A DNA stretch of 64,000 nt from positions 654,179-718,178 of the forward strand of contig NZ_VFNI01000003.1 of assembly GCF_006715495.1 (NCBI RefSeq), in the 5' to 3' direction. Source of the stretch: Herbaspirillum sp. SJZ106. Its GTDB lineage: Bacteria > Pseudomonadota > Gammaproteobacteria > Burkholderiales > Burkholderiaceae_D. The position numbers and the translations under genes were made by a program. The notes under the pieces are model-generated. The model was not told the DNA's origin and searched no databases. It saw only the letters and a program-made list of their open reading frames with translations. Shown piece after piece: positions 22,079 to 30,651 of this stretch (position 1 is the first letter of the stretch; each line of letters starts with the position of its first letter).

Positions 22079-22100
22079 GCGATGGCTTGCAAGCCATCGC
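22079..22100. repeat. Perfect 22-bp palindrome after gltD, nested in a larger dyad
   Basis: The half-site GCGATGGCTTG meets its exact complement at the centre, so the 22 bases read the same on both strands. An outer dyad, CGCCCGGCGA at about 22073-22082 and TCGCCGGGCG at 22106-22115, partly overlaps it. It lies between the gltD stop codon and the first terminator and has no counterpart after the second gltD tail copy. Confidence 0.75.
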
Positions 22101-22112
22101 AGCGCTCGCCGG

Positions 22113-22143
22113 GCGAAACAGACGCAGGTCTGTTTCGCTTTAT
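22113..22143 (+). terminator. First gltD terminator-like hairpin
   Basis: GCGAAACAGAC (22113-22123), loop GCAG, GTCTGTTTCGC (22128-22138), then TTTATCC. The T-run is weaker than in the second copy at 22265. Confidence 0.75.
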
Positions 22144-22153
22144 CCGGCTCCCG

Positions 22154-22224
22154 TCCGTGAAGGCCGCCAATGCGCCCGCGCAGTCGACGAGTTCTTGATG
22201 GGCGCATCGCTGCTGCCGCGCTGA
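22154..22224 (+). pseudogene. Duplicated 3' end of gltD (71 bp)
   Basis: This stretch repeats 21997-22067, the last 23 codons and stop of gltD, 157 bases downstream. I count 7 differences in 71 bases, and all are synonymous, including TAA versus TGA as stop. Both copies would encode the same peptide ending [10 protein letters not shown]. The second copy uses more GC-rich codons (GCA TCG CTG CTG CCG CGC). It has no start codon and no ribosome site. Each copy is followed by a related hairpin 41-46 bases later, so the terminator was duplicated too. Confidence 0.92.
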
Positions 22225-22264
22225 TGCCGGCCCGATAACAAGTTTGCTTCATTTGACCCTGGGC

Positions 22265-22296
22265 CCGGACAGACGCAAGTCTGTCCGGTTTTTTTT
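22265..22296 (+). terminator. Second gltD terminator
   Basis: CCGGACAGAC (22265-22274), loop GCAA, GTCTGTCCGG (22279-22288), then eight T. It shares its ACAGACGCA-GTCTGT core with the hairpin at 22113. Confidence 0.93.
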
Positions 22297-22417
22297 CGTC
22301 CGTGCGGGCAAAGCCGCGGAGGCGCCACGCAGTCCCGCAGAGGCGGGCGCTCAAGTAAAATAATCCCATTCACCGCACAGGCGCATGCGCAATGTCGCGC
22401 AGGCTTACAGGACCCAC

Positions 22418-24211
22418 ATGGCTACTCCTATCCGCTACACCATTACCTCCAACGATCCGGCATCCCACGTCTATGACGTCACCGTCACGGTCGATCGGCC
22501 TGCGGCCGAGGGCCAGGTCTTTACGCTGCCGGCATGGATCCCGGGCAGCTACATGGTGCGCGAGTTCGCCAAAAACATCGTGCGGCTGCGCGCCGAGTCC
22601 GGCGGCAGGAAGGTCGCCGTCAGGAAGCTCGACAAGCACACCTGGCAAGCCGCCGCCTGCACATCGGCATTGACGCTGAGCTACCAGGTCTATGCCTGGG
22701 ACTTGTCGGTGCGCACCGCGCACCTGGACCGGACCCACGGCTTCTTCAACGGCACCAGCGTGTTCCTGGCCGCGCGGGGTTTCGAGCAGGGCCGGCACGT
22801 GGTCGACATCCGCCGCCCGGAAGGCGATGCCTTCAAGCGCTGGCGCGTGGCCACCGCGATGCCGGAACTGAAAGCCAGGCGCTATGGCTTCGGCACCTAT
22901 GTGGCGCAAAACTATGATGAACTGATCGATCATCCGGTCGAGATTGGCGACTTCGCGCTGGCCAGTTTCAAGGCGCATGGCGTGCCGCACGATGTGGTGA
23001 TCACCGGCCAGGCGCCCAATCTCGACATGGTCCGCCTGTGCGACGATCTCAAGAAGATCTGCGAGGCGCAGATCGCGTTCTTCGAGCCCAAGAGCAAGCG
23101 CGCGCCGATGTCGCGCTACGTCTTCATGACGCTGGCGGTGGGCGACGGCTACGGCGGCCTGGAGCACCGCGCATCGACCGCGCTGATCTGCGCGCGCGCC
23201 GATTTGCCGGTCAAGGGCCGGCCGGAGCAGACCGACGGCTACCGCACCTATCTCGGCCTGTGCAGCCATGAGTACTTCCATACCTGGAACGTCAAGCGCA
23301 TCAAGCCGGCGGTGTTCGCGCCGTACGACCTGCGCCAGGAAAACTACACCTCGCTGCTGTGGCTGTTCGAAGGTTTCACCAGCTATTACGATGACTTGTT
23401 CCTGGTGCGCACCGGTGTGATCGATACCGATGCCTACCTCAATATGCTCTCCAAGACCGTCACCGGCGTGCTGCGCGGCAGCGGCCGCAAGAAGCAGAGT
23501 GTGTCCGAATCCAGTTTCGACGCCTGGGTAAAGTATTACCGCCAGGACGAGAATGCGCCCAATGCCATCGTCAGCTATTACACCAAGGGCTCGCTGGTGG
23601 CGCTGGGGATGGACCTGACGATACGCAAGCAAACGCGCGGCCGCCGTACCCTGGATGATGTCATGCGCGGTTTGTGGGGCCGTTACGGGCGCGATTTTTA
23701 TGAAGGCGGCGCGCGCGGGCAGGGCGTGCCGGAGGATGACATCCTTGCGCTGTTGGAAGAATTCAGTGGCGCCGACCTGGGGCGCTTCTTTGAACGCTGT
23801 ATCCGGGGCACGGAAGACGTGCCGCTGGCCGAGCTGTTGCCGGACTTCGGCGTCAGCTACGACGATGCGCCGCCGAAGGACGCCAAGCCCTGGCTGGGCG
23901 CGCGCATCGCCAAGGACGGCGGCGACGCCAAGCTGGCCAGCGTGTACGAAGGCAGTCCGGCCGCGCAGGCAGGCTTGTCAGCCGGCGACAAGCTGGTGGC
24001 GCTGGATGGTTTGCGCGTGCCGGCCTCCGGTCCGGACGGTTTGTTGTCGCGCTATCGCATCAACGATACCGTGCGCGTGCATGCCTTCCGCCGCGATGAG
24101 CTGATGGAGTTTGTCGTGCGCCTGAAAGCCGACGCAGCGCCGCAGGTAAAGCTGGCCGCGCTGGGCAAGCCGGCGGCAGTGGTGCGCCAGCGTCAATCCT
24201 GGCTGAAATGA
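22418..24211 (+). CDS. M61 family (glycyl aminopeptidase-type) metallopeptidase with PDZ domain
   Basis: About 597 residues from ATG at 22418 (an upstream ATG at 22385 has no ribosome site). The N-terminal M61 beta domain has LPAWIPGSYMVREFAKNIV. The catalytic zinc site is CSHEYFHTWNVKRIKP near residue 288 (HExxH), with the third ligand Glu in LWLFEGFTSYYDDLFL. A PDZ domain near 490-575 contains PWLGARIA, ASVYEGSPAAQAGLSAGDKLVALDG. No signal peptide is seen, so it is probably cytoplasmic. Family members cleave N-terminal glycine or alanine; the physiological substrate here is unknown. Confidence 0.9.
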   Translation: MATPIRYTITSNDPASHVYDVTVTVDRPAAEGQVFTLPAWIPGSYMVREFAKNIVRLRAESGGRKVAVRKLDKHTWQAAACTSALTLSYQVYAWDLSVRTAHLDRTHGFFNGTSVFLAARGFEQGRHVVDIRRPEGDAFKRWRVATAMPELKARRYGFGTYVAQNYDELIDHPVEIGDFALASFKAHGVPHDVVITGQAPNLDMVRLCDDLKKICEAQIAFFEPKSKRAPMSRYVFMTLAVGDGYGGLEHRASTALICARADLPVKGRPEQTDGYRTYLGLCSHEYFHTWNVKRIKPAVFAPYDLRQENYTSLLWLFEGFTSYYDDLFLVRTGVIDTDAYLNMLSKTVTGVLRGSGRKKQSVSESSFDAWVKYYRQDENAPNAIVSYYTKGSLVALGMDLTIRKQTRGRRTLDDVMRGLWGRYGRDFYEGGARGQGVPEDDILALLEEFSGADLGRFFERCIRGTEDVPLAELLPDFGVSYDDAPPKDAKPWLGARIAKDGGDAKLASVYEGSPAAQAGLSAGDKLVALDGLRVPASGPDGLLSRYRINDTVRVHAFRRDELMEFVVRLKADAAPQVKLAALGKPAAVVRQRQSWLK

Positions 24212-24262
24212 CCGCTTATGGCCGGTTCCTGGGCGAGTTCAATCCGGGATTGGCAGGCATAA

Positions 24263-24294
24263 AAAAACCCGCTTCGACCGAAGCGGGTTTTTCT
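24263..24294. terminator. Bidirectional terminator between the M61 gene and rplY
   Basis: AAAACCCGCTTC-GACC-GAAGCGGGTTTTT, a strong stem with A and T runs on its two sides, serves both convergent genes. Confidence 0.93.
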
Positions 24295-24309
24295 TGAAAC
24301 GCAAGCGGA

Positions 24310-24918
24310 TTACTTGGCTTCTGCGGCGTCGCCAGCGGCAGCTTCGCCTTCAGCGGACACTTGACCGGCCGGCACGGTAGCGGTGGCGATGGTCAGGTTT
24401 TCCTGGGTCACGGCGGTCACGCCGTTGGGCAGCTTCAGGTCAGCCAGGTGGATCGACTGGCCGACGTCCAGCTTGGACAGGTCGACTTCGATGAATTCCG
24501 GCAGGTTCTTCGGCAGGCAGGAAACGTCCAGTTCCGATTGCACGTGGGAGATGATACCTGCGTGCAGCTTCACGGCTGGCGAGATTTCAGCGTTCACGAA
24601 GTGCAGGGGCACCTTGGTGTGCAGCTTTTGCGATGCGTCGACGCGTTGGAAGTCGACGTGCAGGACCAGTTGCTTGTACGCGTGGACTTGGAAGTCGCGC
24701 AGCAGGACTTGCTCGACCTTGCCTTCGATTTCCAGGTCGAGGATCGACGAGTGGAAGGTTTCCTTCTTCAGCGCGTGGTACAGCGCGTTGTGGTCCAGGG
24801 CGATGTTGACCGGTGCGCTGGTGCCGCCGTAGACGATACCGGGGGTTTGGCCAGCAATACGCAGGCGGCGGCTCGCTCCGGTCCCCTGCAGAGTGCGTGG
24901 AAATGCGATAACTTTCAT
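24310..24918 (-). CDS. rplY: 50S ribosomal protein L25 (long, CTC-type)
   Basis: 202 residues, so the two-domain general-stress form instead of the short E. coli type. The N-terminal 5S rRNA-binding domain runs from [20 protein letters not shown] to about 95 ([24 protein letters not shown]). The C-terminal beta domain has [24 protein letters not shown] sequence (here [12 protein letters not shown]). The tail is Ala/Glu-rich ([15 protein letters not shown]). The ATG at 24918 follows GGAG. It is downstream of prs on the same strand, the usual order in this order of bacteria, with a terminator-like hairpin between them. Confidence 0.96.
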   Translation of the reverse strand: MKVIAFPRTLQGTGASRRLRIAGQTPGIVYGGTSAPVNIALDHNALYHALKKETFHSSILDLEIEGKVEQVLLRDFQVHAYKQLVLHVDFQRVDASQKLHTKVPLHFVNAEISPAVKLHAGIISHVQSELDVSCLPKNLPEFIEVDLSKLDVGQSIHLADLKLPNGVTAVTQENLTIATATVPAGQVSAEGEAAAGDAAEAK

Positions 24919-25004
24919 GATAAAGCTCCAATGTTGGCAAAGCGCGTCGTTGTATTGGCGACGGATGCCTTGCGTTGAAAATATTCCCCGCGACCAGGGA
25001 ATAT

Positions 25005-25034
25005 GAAAAACCCCGCTGCATTGCTGCAGCGAGG
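25005..25034 (-). terminator. Terminator between prs and rplY
   Basis: On the minus strand CCTCGCTGCA-GCAA-TGCAGCGGGG forms a 10-bp stem followed by TTTTTC. A second dyad follows at once, ATATTCCC (24981-24988) with GGGAATAT (24997-25004). It may attenuate read-through from prs so that rplY is expressed differently. Confidence 0.85.
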
Positions 25035-25047
25035 CGAATCCTGTTTC

Positions 25048-25998
25048 TTACTCCGCGAACAGCGACATCACCGAGTCGCCCTTCGTAATACGCTTGAAGG
25101 TTTCCGCCAGCAGGTCCGCGCAGGTCAGCTGGCGGATCTTCGGGCAGGCGCGGGCGGCGGGCGACAGCGGGATGGTATCGGTCACGACCAGCTCGTCCAG
25201 CGGCGAATTGCTGATGCGGTCGATGGCCGGGCCCGACAGCACCGGGTGCGTACAATAAGCGACCACCTTCTTGGCACCGCGCTCCTTGAGCACTTCGGCA
25301 GCCTTGGTCAGGGTGCCGGCGGTGTCGACCATGTCGTCCATGATCACGCAGTTGCGGCCCTCGACCTCGCCGATGATGTTCATCACTTCCGACACGTTGG
25401 CCTTCGGGCGGCGCTTGTCGATGATGGCCAGGTCGCAGCCCAGGCGCTTGGCCAGCGCGCGGGCGCGCACCACGCCGCCGACGTCGGGCGAGACCACCAG
25501 CAGGTCGTCGTAGCTCTTGGCCACCAGGTCGCCCAGCAGGATCGGCGAAGCGTAGATGTTGTCCACCGGGATGTCGAAGAAACCCTGGATCTGGTCTGCA
25601 TGCAGATCCATGATCAGGACGCGCTCGACGCCGGCTTCCTGCAGCATGTTGGCGACCACCTTGGCCGAAATCGCAACGCGCGCCGAACGCGGGCGGCGAT
25701 CCTGGCGGGCATAGCCGAAATAGGGGATGGCAGCGGTAATGCGGCCGGCCGATGCGCGCTTCAGTGCATCGACCATGATCATGATTTCCATCAGGTTGTC
25801 ATTGGTCGGCGCGCAGGTGGACTGCAGCACGAAAACATCCTTGCCGCGAACGTTTTCATTGATCTCGACCATGACCTCGCCGTCCGAGAACTTGGAGACG
25901 TTGGCCTTGCCCAGCGGGATACCGAGTTTGTCAGCGACGCCTCGCGCCAGTTCCGGGTTGGCGTTGCCGGTAAAAACCATCAGGTTCTCAAGTGCCAT
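25048..25998 (-). CDS. prs: Ribose-phosphate pyrophosphokinase
   Basis: 316 residues, the standard length. It carries the ATP loop [37 protein letters not shown], the catalytic [14 protein letters not shown] (flexible loop) near residue 95, the Mg/PRPP signature [20 protein letters not shown] near 125-145 and the PRPP-binding [18 protein letters not shown] near 220. It makes PRPP from ribose 5-phosphate and ATP for purine, pyrimidine, histidine, tryptophan and NAD synthesis in the cytoplasm. It lies between tRNA-Gln (upstream) and rplY (downstream), all leftward. Confidence 0.98.
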   Translation of the reverse strand: MALENLMVFTGNANPELARGVADKLGIPLGKANVSKFSDGEVMVEINENVRGKDVFVLQSTCAPTNDNLMEIMIMVDALKRASAGRITAAIPYFGYARQDRRPRSARVAISAKVVANMLQEAGVERVLIMDLHADQIQGFFDIPVDNIYASPILLGDLVAKSYDDLLVVSPDVGGVVRARALAKRLGCDLAIIDKRRPKANVSEVMNIIGEVEGRNCVIMDDMVDTAGTLTKAAEVLKERGAKKVVAYCTHPVLSGPAIDRISNSPLDELVVTDTIPLSPAARACPKIRQLTCADLLAETFKRITKGDSVMSLFAE

Positions 25999-26120
25999 GT
26001 GGGTATCCCCGAATGCAATCGTTAAAAAGTCGAAAAGCCGACAATGCTTGACTGGTCGGTCTCACATTGACGGCTTATTTTTCTGACTGGACGCTGAGTC
26101 AAAGACCGGTCCTGAATTAA

Positions 26121-26197
26121 TGGCAGGGGAACAAGGATTCGAACCTTGGAATGCCGGAATCAAAATCCGGTGCCTTAACCAACTTGGCGATTCCCCT
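26121..26197 (-). tRNA. tRNA-Gln (anticodon TTG)
   Basis: Reading down from 26197, AGGGGAA pairs with TTCCCCT, then discriminator G and encoded CCA. The anticodon arm is CCGGA-TTTTGAT-TCCGG with anticodon TTG. The T arm is CAAGG-TTCGAAT-CCTTG. 77 nt. It lies between ispE and prs as in many Burkholderiales. Confidence 0.97.
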
Positions 26198-26275
26198 ACA
26201 CAATCTGCTGTTTTTCGTTCCATCGCGCCTGCTTCGTGTTGCATGCGGCGCCGATGATCGTCAAACCAATTCTTT

Positions 26276-27145
26276 TCACGACTGCAATAAATGGGCGAGA
26301 GGGTGTTCCTGCATCGCTTTGGCTTTCCAGCCGTTCCAGCGCGAAGGCAATTGTTTCAGCACTTCGTCTGCCTGTTGTTCGTGGTCGAATGCACAAAACA
26401 CGCAGGCGCCGGATCCGGTCATTCTGGCTTTTCCGAACTTGCCGAGCCAGTCGATGGCCTCTGCAATTTGCGGGAAATGCCGGGTTGCCACCATTTCCAG
26501 ATCGTTTCTCCCGAAGTTCGAAGCGATTTGATTCGTCGCATCAGGAAAGTCCGTTATTCTGACGACTTTTGTATCCCGTGTCAATTCAGAAGAAGAAAAA
26601 ATTATCGCGGTTGGCACCGAAACGCCCGGTTCGATCACCACATACCAGCAGTTGGCCGTTTCCAGCGGCGAAAGCGCCTCGCCAACCCCTTCGGCGAAGG
26701 CATTGCGGCCGAACAGGAAAAACGGGACATCGGCGCCCAGTTTCAGGCCGATATCCATCAATTCCTGGCGCCTGAAGCCGGTTTGCCACAAATGGTTCAG
26801 GACCAACAGGGTCGTGGCGGCGTCGGAAGAGCCGCCGCCCAGACCGCCGCCCATGGGCAGACGCTTTTCCACGGTAATCGAGGCGCCCAGTTCCGGCCGC
26901 CCGGCGGTTTGACGCAGCAGGTGCGCGGCGCGCACCACCAGGTCGGATTCGGCCGGCACGCCGGGGATGTCATTGGTGCGCACGATGCGACTGTCTGCGC
27001 GCACGGCGAAATCCAGGCTGTCGCAGCGGTCGATCAATTGAAATGCCGATTGCAGCAGGTGATAGCCGTCGGCGCGCCGGCCGGTGACGTGCAGGAACAG
27101 GTTGAGCTTGGCAGGCGCCGGGCAGGCGTTGAGGGTGGCGGTCAT
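26276..27145 (-). CDS. ispE: 4-(cytidine 5'-diphospho)-2-C-methyl-D-erythritol kinase
   Basis: 289 residues of the GHMP kinase fold. The substrate motif PAPAKLNLFLHVTGRRADGYHLL is at residues 9-31, the ATP loop is in RLPMGGGLGGGSSDAATTLL near 95-115, and a C-terminal GHMP block reads ARMTGSGACVFCAF near 240. It phosphorylates CDP-ME in the non-mevalonate isoprenoid pathway in the cytoplasm. It starts 15 bases after lolB, so the two are co-transcribed. The last residues (HPLAHLLQS) are standard. Confidence 0.97.
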   Translation of the reverse strand: MTATLNACPAPAKLNLFLHVTGRRADGYHLLQSAFQLIDRCDSLDFAVRADSRIVRTNDIPGVPAESDLVVRAAHLLRQTAGRPELGASITVEKRLPMGGGLGGGSSDAATTLLVLNHLWQTGFRRQELMDIGLKLGADVPFFLFGRNAFAEGVGEALSPLETANCWYVVIEPGVSVPTAIIFSSSELTRDTKVVRITDFPDATNQIASNFGRNDLEMVATRHFPQIAEAIDWLGKFGKARMTGSGACVFCAFDHEQQADEVLKQLPSRWNGWKAKAMQEHPLAHLLQS

Positions 27146-27160
27146 GGTCGGGCTTGATGC

Positions 27161-27817
27161 TCAGGGTTTTTTCCAGCTGTCGACCGCGATGCGGATCGAT
27201 ACCTTGCCGGCTTGTTCGGTATCCCGGGTCAGGTCGATGCGTTTGGGGCGGGTTTGGCCGCTGTCCGGATCGCTTTGCCAGTTGGCATAGACCACACGCC
27301 AGCCATCCTTGGTAGAGAAGCTGGCGTAATTCTCGCCCGGCTTGGCCTGGAACGGCTTGCCGGCGCTGTCGGTGCCGTTGCCCTGCAGCCACTGGCGCAT
27401 GCCCGAAACCGGCAGGGGCCAGCCCAGCGATTGCGCGGCCAGTTCATCCACGTCAGGCGCCACTTGCGGCGGCCGGCCCGATTGCACCAGCGTGGCGATG
27501 CCCGGCTTGACGCTGATGGTGGCCACGGTCTGGCCCAGCGGCGAGAGCAGTTCCAGGTCGGTTTGCCTTGCCGTTTGCGACCAGATGAAGCTGCCGTGCA
27601 GCGACTGCGGGCTGTTGCCTTGTTCGTATTGCACCGAGATGCGGCCGCTGATATCGATGCTTTCCTGATAGGCCGGGGTTGTCGCCGTAGGCGAAGCCGC
27701 CTGTTGCGCCGACATCCCGGCGCAGCCGCCCAGCAGGAGCGCGACCGAAGCCGCGCCCAGCGCGGCAGCGCGGCGCAGGCCGGGGCAGCCTGCGAAGATG
27801 CCCGGCTTTGCCATCAT
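27161..27817 (-). CDS. lolB: Outer-membrane lipoprotein receptor LolB
   Basis: 218 residues from ATG at 27817, overlapping the stop of the upstream TPR gene by four bases (ATGA). The lipobox is ALLLGGC-AG near residue 33, so it is a lipoprotein. The mature part matches LolB: YQESIDISGRISVQYEQGN, SLHGSFIWSQTARQTDLELLSPLGQTVATIS, WPLPVSGMRQWLQG, PKRIDLTR. LolB accepts lipoproteins from LolA and inserts them into the outer membrane. A much longer open frame (to 27928) lacks any support. The order TPR-lolB-ispE is classic for this group. Confidence 0.95.
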   Translation of the reverse strand: MMAKPGIFAGCPGLRRAAALGAASVALLLGGCAGMSAQQAASPTATTPAYQESIDISGRISVQYEQGNSPQSLHGSFIWSQTARQTDLELLSPLGQTVATISVKPGIATLVQSGRPPQVAPDVDELAAQSLGWPLPVSGMRQWLQGNGTDSAGKPFQAKPGENYASFSTKDGWRVVYANWQSDPDSGQTRPKRIDLTRDTEQAGKVSIRIAVDSWKKP

Positions 27818-29622
27818 GGCTTGACGTTGAGCCGCGTCAGCGTGCTTTTCAGGACGTCGTTGTCGGGGTCCTTGGCCTGCACTTCGCGCCAGACCTGCCG
27901 GGCTTCTTCCTGCTTGCCGCGCGTCCACAGCACTTCGCCCAGGTGCACGCCGATTTCCGGATCGGGGCGCAGCGAATAGGCCAGGCGCATCTGGGTTTCG
28001 GCTTGTTCCAGGCGGCCCATGCGGAACTGGATCCAGCCCAGGCTATCGGCGATGAAGGGATCCTGCGGCGCCATGTCGGCCGCCTTCTGGATCAGTTCCA
28101 GCGCCTCCGGCAGGCGGATGTTGCGGTCGGCCAGCGAATACCCCAGCGCGTTGTAGGCGTGCTGGTTGCCGGGCGCCAGTTTCATTACCCGGCGCAGCGA
28201 GCTTTCCATTTCCTTATAGTTGCCCAGCTTCTCGCACACCATCGCGTAGTCGTACAGCAGGTCGGTGTTGTTGGGGAAGCGTTCCAGGCCGCCCTTGAGC
28301 ACCTCGGCCGCTTCCTGGTTGCGGTTGGCATCGCGCAGCAGCAGCGATTCGGCCTGGAGCAGTTGCAGTTGCTCGGTATCGTTGGTAGATTCGGCCTGGG
28401 CCGTTTCCAGCGCCTTGCGGGCGCCGTCGATGTCGTTCTTGCGCGCCAGCAATTGGGCGCGGCGCACCTGGATGTTGATGTAGCCGTCAGTGCCGGGTTC
28501 GGCCTGGTCCAGATAGCGCAATGCGCCGTCGAGGTCCTTGCGCTCTTCGGCGATGCGCGAGAGCAGCAGGATGGCCTGGCTGGGATCGCGGTCGTCTTCA
28601 GGTTGCGCGGCCAGCACCTGCAGGTAGCGTTTCAGGTAGTTTTCCGCATCCGTCAACTGGTCGGTCTGGGCCGACAGCACGCCCAGCGCGAACAGCGTGG
28701 TCGGGTCGTCGCCGTCTTCCTTGAGCAGCGCCTCGAACTGCCCGCGGGCGTCCTTGTAGTTCTTCTGCTCCACCAGGCTGCGCGCATAGGCCACGCGCAC
28801 TTCGCGCGAATTCGGATACTTGCGCAGGAAGTCGGACACCAGCTTGGTGGCATCGCTGGTATTGGATGCCACTTGCGCCGCGGTCAGGACCGCCAGCTCG
28901 GAGTCGGGCTTGATCTTCAGCGCGGCGCGCGCTTCGCGCTGCGCATAGGCGGCGTCGCCGACATTGAAGGCGCCTTGCGCCAGCGCCAGGTGGGTTTCCA
29001 GCAGGTCGCCATAAGGCTGCGTCACTTTTTGCAGGATCGCGAAGCTGGCCTGCTTGTCCTTGGCGCGCGCCAGCAGGCGCTGGATTTGCAGGATCATCGG
29101 GCCGCGCGCCTGCGGGGCGGCATCGGCCAGGCGCTGGGTCAGCAGCGGCTCGATTTCGTCGACGCTGTCGGAGAGCATGATCAGGCCGAGGTAGTTTTGC
29201 AGCGCTTCATCCGAATGCGGCGCCAGCTCGGTCCACAGGCGCACCGCCACCAGCGCTTCGCTGGGCTGGCGGGCGGCCACGGCGATCTCGGCCGCGCGCT
29301 TGGCCAGGCGCGGGTCGCGCGTCTGCTGGGCCGCGGCCAGGATGGTGACGTAGGCCGATTGCCATTGGCCGCGCTGGAAAGCGATCTCGGCTGTCAGAAC
29401 CTTATAGAGGATGTCCTGGCTCAACTCGACCGCCGGCAGCGCGTCTTCCTGCTGCTGGGCGCGGGCCTTGGGAGATTTCTTGCGGTTGGCCGCAGCGGAT
29501 TTCGCGGATGCGGTTTGCTTGTCTTGTGCCGCTTCGGCATTCGCCTTGTCGCCGGACTGCTGGAAGCTTGCGCATGCGGTCAGCAGCAGGGAACTGGTGA
29601 GGAGGGCGAGAGTTTTTTTCAA
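27814..29622 (-). CDS. Tetratricopeptide-repeat lipoprotein
   Basis: 602 residues. The N-terminus MKKTLALLTSSLLLTAC-AS is a lipoprotein signal. A basic/Ala/Lys-rich linker follows (KAQ, RKKSPKARAQQQ), then TPR units to the end, for example YAQREARAALKIKPDSELAVL, DARGQFEALLKEDGDDPTTLFALG, ALELIQKAADMAPQDPFIADSLGW and AETQMRLAYSLRPDPEIGVHLGEVLW. Repeated gene order upstream of lolB-ispE suggests a role in envelope or lipoprotein biogenesis, but no function is established from sequence. It overlaps lolB by four bases, implying translational coupling. Confidence 0.88.
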   Translation of the reverse strand: MKKTLALLTSSLLLTACASFQQSGDKANAEAAQDKQTASAKSAAANRKKSPKARAQQQEDALPAVELSQDILYKVLTAEIAFQRGQWQSAYVTILAAAQQTRDPRLAKRAAEIAVAARQPSEALVAVRLWTELAPHSDEALQNYLGLIMLSDSVDEIEPLLTQRLADAAPQARGPMILQIQRLLARAKDKQASFAILQKVTQPYGDLLETHLALAQGAFNVGDAAYAQREARAALKIKPDSELAVLTAAQVASNTSDATKLVSDFLRKYPNSREVRVAYARSLVEQKNYKDARGQFEALLKEDGDDPTTLFALGVLSAQTDQLTDAENYLKRYLQVLAAQPEDDRDPSQAILLLSRIAEERKDLDGALRYLDQAEPGTDGYINIQVRRAQLLARKNDIDGARKALETAQAESTNDTEQLQLLQAESLLLRDANRNQEAAEVLKGGLERFPNNTDLLYDYAMVCEKLGNYKEMESSLRRVMKLAPGNQHAYNALGYSLADRNIRLPEALELIQKAADMAPQDPFIADSLGWIQFRMGRLEQAETQMRLAYSLRPDPEIGVHLGEVLWTRGKQEEARQVWREVQAKDPDNDVLKSTLTRLNVKP

Positions 29623-29829
29623 GGTTGCATCCTGAATATTCGGGAAGTTTCGATTTTACGCCCAACATCAAAGGGTTTGCTGTATAGAACGCGTCTCTCG
29701 CCTATTGATGAAGTGGGTTCTAGAGTGTAATGCATCCTTGCCGACGGCATGGCAGCGGCGGCAGTCTTGTTTTCGGCATCTGGATTATCATATGCAGCTT
29801 CCTATCCGCCGCCTCACTGACGTAGCCAG

Positions 29830-30651
29830 ATGCCAGAATTGCCAGAAGTTGAAGTCACCCGACGCGGTGTCGCCCCTTATTTGGAGGGAAAGACGGTCAC
29901 CGGCGTCGTTACTCGCCACAGCGGGCTGCGCTGGCCTTTCCCCGCCGGGCTCGATGCGCTGCTGGCCGGGCGCAAGGTGCAGGGCACCGGCCGCCGCGGC
30001 AAATACCTGCTGATCAACTTTGACCATGGCACCTTGATCGTGCACCTGGGGATGTCCGGCCACCTGCGCATTTTGCCGCCTGGTATTCCCCCGCAGAAGC
30101 ACGACCATTTCGACCTGCTGGTCGGCGGCCAGGTGATGCGTATGACAGATCCGCGGCGGTTTGGTGCGATTCTCTGGCATGACAAGGCCGATGGCGGCGT
30201 TGAAGAGCATATGTTGCTGCGTAGCCTGGGCCTGGAGCCGCTGGAAGACAAGTTCTCGGCGCGCGAACTGTGGCGCCAGACGCGGGCGCGTTCGGCGCCG
30301 ATCAAGCAGGTGCTGCTGGCCGGCGATATCGTGGTCGGCGTGGGCAATATCTATGCCTCCGAAAGCCTGTTCAAGGCGCGCATCAACCCCAAGACGCCGG
30401 CCTACAAGATCAGCCTGGCGCGTTACGAGCGCCTGGTCGAGGCCATCCGCGAGACGCTGGCGGCGGCCATCGAGCAGGGCGGCAGCACGCTGCGCGACTT
30501 CATCGCCGTCAACGGCCAGTCCGGCTACTTCCAGCAAAGCTATTTCGTCTACAACCGCACGGGCCAGCAATGCCGCGTGTGCGCCACGCCGATCCGCCAG
30601 ATCAAGCAGGGCCAGCGTTCCACCTTCTACTGCGTGAGCTGCCAGAAATGA
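29830..30651 (+). CDS. mutM: Formamidopyrimidine-DNA glycosylase (Fpg)
   Basis: 273 residues. Starts PELPEVEVTRRG: Pro2 is the catalytic N-terminal nucleophile after Met removal, and Glu3 is also conserved. KVQGTGRRGKYLLI carries the conserved Lys (about 58), and VGNIYASESLFKA is the H2TH region. The C-terminal zinc finger is CRVCATPIRQIKQGQRSTFYCVSCQ. It removes 8-oxoguanine and FAPy from DNA. It shares four bases (ATGA) with mutY downstream, so the two GO-system genes are translationally coupled. Confidence 0.98.
   Translation: MPELPEVEVTRRGVAPYLEGKTVTGVVTRHSGLRWPFPAGLDALLAGRKVQGTGRRGKYLLINFDHGTLIVHLGMSGHLRILPPGIPPQKHDHFDLLVGGQVMRMTDPRRFGAILWHDKADGGVEEHMLLRSLGLEPLEDKFSARELWRQTRARSAPIKQVLLAGDIVVGVGNIYASESLFKARINPKTPAYKISLARYERLVEAIRETLAAAIEQGGSTLRDFIAVNGQSGYFQQSYFVYNRTGQQCRVCATPIRQIKQGQRSTFYCVSCQK

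Noticed and set aside
22064..22369. Minus-strand frame over the duplicated gltD tail with repeated peptide segments
   Set aside because: The repetition simply reflects the gltD tail duplication read backwards; no ribosome site.
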